Source: Polycyclovorans sp002706265 (GTDB lineage: Bacteria > Pseudomonadota > Gammaproteobacteria > Nevskiales > Nevskiaceae). From it: a stretch of 64,000 nucleotides of DNA. The notes beneath the pieces are model-generated. The model had not been told where the DNA came from. It ran no database searches and was given only the letters and a program-made list of their open reading frames with translations. The position numbers were made by a program, and so were the translations under genes. The first letter of the stretch is position 1, and each line of letters begins with the position of its first letter. The DNA lies in NCBI GenBank assembly GCA_963973915.1, contig CAXBBM010000004.1, positions 186,001 to 250,000 on the forward strand, written 5' to 3'. This document shows, piece by piece, positions 62,265 to 64,000 of the stretch.

Positions 62265-63014
62265 GTGAGCGCGCCCCCCGAGCCCCCCGAGCCGGCGCCT
62301 GCTTACCGGCTGGAGACCCGCATCAGCGCCAGAGCACGGCGGCTGCGCATCGAGGTGCGCAGTGCCGACACGGTGACGCTGGTCCTGCCGCGGCGCTGCT
62401 CCATGCCCCAGGCGCAGGCGTTTCTGGCACAGCATCAGGCGTGGATCGAGCGCCAGCGCCAACGTCTGCAGGCGCGGCCGGCGGTGCCCACAGCGGCGGC
62501 CGCGCCCTGGAACGGTCACACCCCGCTGCCGCTGCGGGGCGAATGGTTGCCGGTCACTCATGCGGCACACCGTTACAGGCACCCCGCCCTGCGGCTGCAG
62601 GACGGCCAATGGGTGTTGCTGAGCCATCCGGATCACCCACCCGGCCACGCCGCACTCACGCCACTGGCCCGCAGAGCGCTGATTGCCGAGGCATGCCGCA
62701 CCGCTGAGCACCTGCTGCACGCCGCCCGCGCCGAAACCGGGCTGCACCCCACGGGCCTGCGTGTCAGTGACACCCGCGCGCAGTGGGGCAGCTGCTCGGC
62801 CAGGGGCGTGGTGCAACTGTGCTGGCGGCTGGTCTGCGCGCCGCCCGAAGTGATGCGCTATGTGGTGATCCACGAGCTGTGCCATCTGCGCCACCGCAAT
62901 CACGGCCCGCAGTTCTGGGCGCTGGTGGCCGCCCACTGCCCGTCCTACAGCGCGCATCGGGCCTGGCTGCGCCAGGAAGGCGCCGCCCTGATGCGTCTGC
63001 TGCCCAAGGGCTAA
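62265..63014 (+). CDS. YgjP-like metalloprotease-fold protein (DUF45)
   Basis: A 249-residue protein of the YgjP/DUF45 family of zinc peptidase-like proteins. The metal site is HELCHLRHRNHGPQFW, preceded by the conserved TRAQWGSCSARG. The N-terminal half starts with RLEVRSADTVTLVLP-like strands. The start is GTG. Relatives are linked to DNA-processing or to peptide cleavage, but no substrate is established. Confidence 0.85.
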   Translation: MSAPPEPPEPAPAYRLETRISARARRLRIEVRSADTVTLVLPRRCSMPQAQAFLAQHQAWIERQRQRLQARPAVPTAAAAPWNGHTPLPLRGEWLPVTHAAHRYRHPALRLQDGQWVLLSHPDHPPGHAALTPLARRALIAEACRTAEHLLHAARAETGLHPTGLRVSDTRAQWGSCSARGVVQLCWRLVCAPPEVMRYVVIHELCHLRHRNHGPQFWALVAAHCPSYSAHRAWLRQEGAALMRLLPKG

Positions 63015-63040
63015 TCACCCCCCGGCGCCCGCGCTTGCCG

Positions 63041-63637
63041 CTGATTTCATCGAGACGCAACACGACCGCCCTCACTGCCAAGGGCCTGGCCGCGTTTGAG
63101 GCCGACGTGGCCGCCGGCAGCTTCCTGCGCGTCACCCAACCCGATCCCGAGGCGCTGGCCGTGCTGGCCCCTTTCAAGGCGCAGGTCGACGTTCTCAAGG
63201 CGCAATACGGCGGTGCCGACATCACCGGCGACGAGGTCAAGGCCATGATCGAAGACGGGCTTCAGGCCACCTCCGGCGAGGGCGGTTCCACCGGCCCATA
63301 CCCCTACACCGGCGGGCTGCGCTTCGACCTCAACAGCGCGGCAGCCCCGGGCAACCGCGCCTCTGGCCTTGAGGGTTTCGACGCCCAGACCGGGTTGCGG
63401 ATGCCGCTGGAATCGTCGCGCACCGACACGTTGCTCGTGCTGAGCTTCACTGCCAACGGGGGCTACGGATAGATCACCCTGCGCGACGTGCCCGCCGAAC
63501 GGCGGCCGGACATCGGCGTGCTCGACGCCGACGTGTTCCAGACCTGGATCGACGGCCTGCCGCAAAACGACGCCGGTCTGCCAGTGATCAGCAAGTTGCC
63601 CGTCGCGTTGTACAGCACCCAATCGTTCGCGCCGTAA
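63041..63637 (+). pseudogene. Decayed 5'-nucleotidase / metallophosphatase remnant
   Basis: The reading frame matches 5'-nucleotidase-type enzymes in pieces. First comes the linker region (PDPEALAVLAPFKAQVD). The text then jumps straight to the C-terminal domain (ADITGDEVKAMIEDGLQ, GPYPYTGGLRFDLNSAA). After an in-frame TAG at 63470-63472 the same frame continues with VLDADVFQTWIDGLP and LYSTQSFAP to a TAA at 63635. The metallophosphatase core and signal peptide are missing. This is a truncated and internally deleted gene with a nonsense codon. Confidence 0.75.
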
Positions 63638-63653
63638 CCGCGCAGCGCGCCTG

Positions 63654-63684
63654 ATGCGGGGCGGCCGACGGCGCCGCCCCGCAT
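63654..63684. terminator. 12-bp perfect stem-loop after the nucleotidase remnant
   Basis: ATGCGGGGCGGC and GCCGCCCCGCAT pair perfectly around a 7-base loop, 17 bp after the remnant stop. No T run follows, so it may be a relic of the original terminator. Confidence 0.45.
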
Positions 63685-63859
63685 GGACCGTCCGGCGAAG
63701 CTGACGCGCCTGCCGGCGGGCACCTCGCGGCCACTTGCGGCGCGTCGCTGCCCATCGGCTCACCCTTCGATTAATCTGGCCCGACTTATTCCGCGCCATT
63801 GCGACCTGCGGCGCCGGCCGTCGCGGCGATCCGCGTCGCTCATCGATGGATCAGACACC

Positions 63860-64000
63860 ATGAAACCGGGCACATCAGGGCGCCGTAACGGCAGAAAGAC
63901 CGCGTCGGCCGAGGCCGCCGAGGCCGCCGCGCCGGCACGGGTGGAACTCACCATCGAACAACTGGCCAAGGCCTCGCGCTGCACCGCGCGCAACATTCGC
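63860..64000 (+). CDS. MerR-type regulator, 3' end cut by window edge
   Basis: The visible 47 residues are a basic Ala-rich leader followed by VELTIEQLAKASRCTARNIR, the first helix-turn-helix of MerR-family regulators. The rest lies outside the window, so the effector domain cannot be described. The ATG at 63860 is the first in frame. Confidence 0.6.
   Translation, partial: MKPGTSGRRNGRKTASAEAAEAAAPARVELTIEQLAKASRCTARNIR

Noticed and set aside
62783..63040. Extension of the nucleotidase remnant upstream
   Set aside because: This part of the open frame lies inside the YgjP gene in another frame and has no nucleotidase similarity.

Overview
The window is G+C-rich (about two thirds by eye) and densely packed, with many 4-8 bp gene overlaps and several GTG/TTG starts. 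Gene content points to a betaproteobacterium. The clues are a Gcr-type membrane protein, class Ia nrdA-nrdB with two ATP-cones, a DUF6279 lipoprotein, an HPP-CBS fusion, QmcA/NfeD, prfC and a CusABC efflux set. Rhodocyclales/Zoogloeaceae is my best guess, by inference only; no rRNA is present to settle it.

Layout. 1-4820: a SanA-like fragment, a VWA protein and a tight minus-strand run (membrane protein, DinB-like, ATP-grasp, YHS, DoxX). 4990-10196: lipoprotein hydrolase, AsmA, mutY, yggX and tRNA-Phe(GAA). 10558-16905: copper/silver efflux operon cusCBA preceded by a small Cys/Met-rich secreted protein whose C-terminus has been shifted out of frame by a 26-bp tandem duplication. 17010-20544: pirin, HPP-CBS, an orphan MinD/ParA-like ATPase and a MAPEG protein. 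20722-27557: an accessory, defence-like island holding a YjjJ/HipA-type kinase, a PD-(D/E)XK plus DUF2075 helicase divergent from a winged-helix plus PD-(D/E)XK protein, a NERD protein, VapBC and one strikingly A+T-rich membrane gene. 27604-31909: nrdA-nrdB with a NrdR-box-like site, a DnaA box and a hairpin-bearing 64-bp repeat between the genes. 32211-39649: Gcr-family membrane protein, two paralogous zinc-ribbon Ser/Thr kinases (one fused to an FGE-like domain lacking the catalytic cysteines) and a SWIM zinc-finger protein.

39718-53212: UMF1-type MFS, qmcA-nfeD, SulP permease, dinB, an ABC-2 exporter, an SMR pump, a CBS-histidine kinase with a double-receiver regulator, prfC and another MFS. 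53282-64000: glycine-zipper lipoprotein with a clear terminator, MATE pump, a tandem pair of repeat proteins with C-terminal peptidoglycan-binding domains, and a four-gene overlapping operon (acyl-ACP desaturase, SDR, orphan protein, DUF6279 lipoprotein). These are followed by folE, divergent parB, a YgjP-like metalloprotease, a decayed 5'-nucleotidase and the start of a MerR-type regulator.

The best candidate for an undescribed system is the divergent pair 22113-24104 / 24199-25119 with its shared 14-bp palindrome and its NERD neighbour. The clearest sequence-level events are the 26-bp frameshifting duplication (16576-16627), the nrd intergenic repeat, the kinase with no canonical start before its zinc ribbon, and the 5'-nucleotidase remnant.
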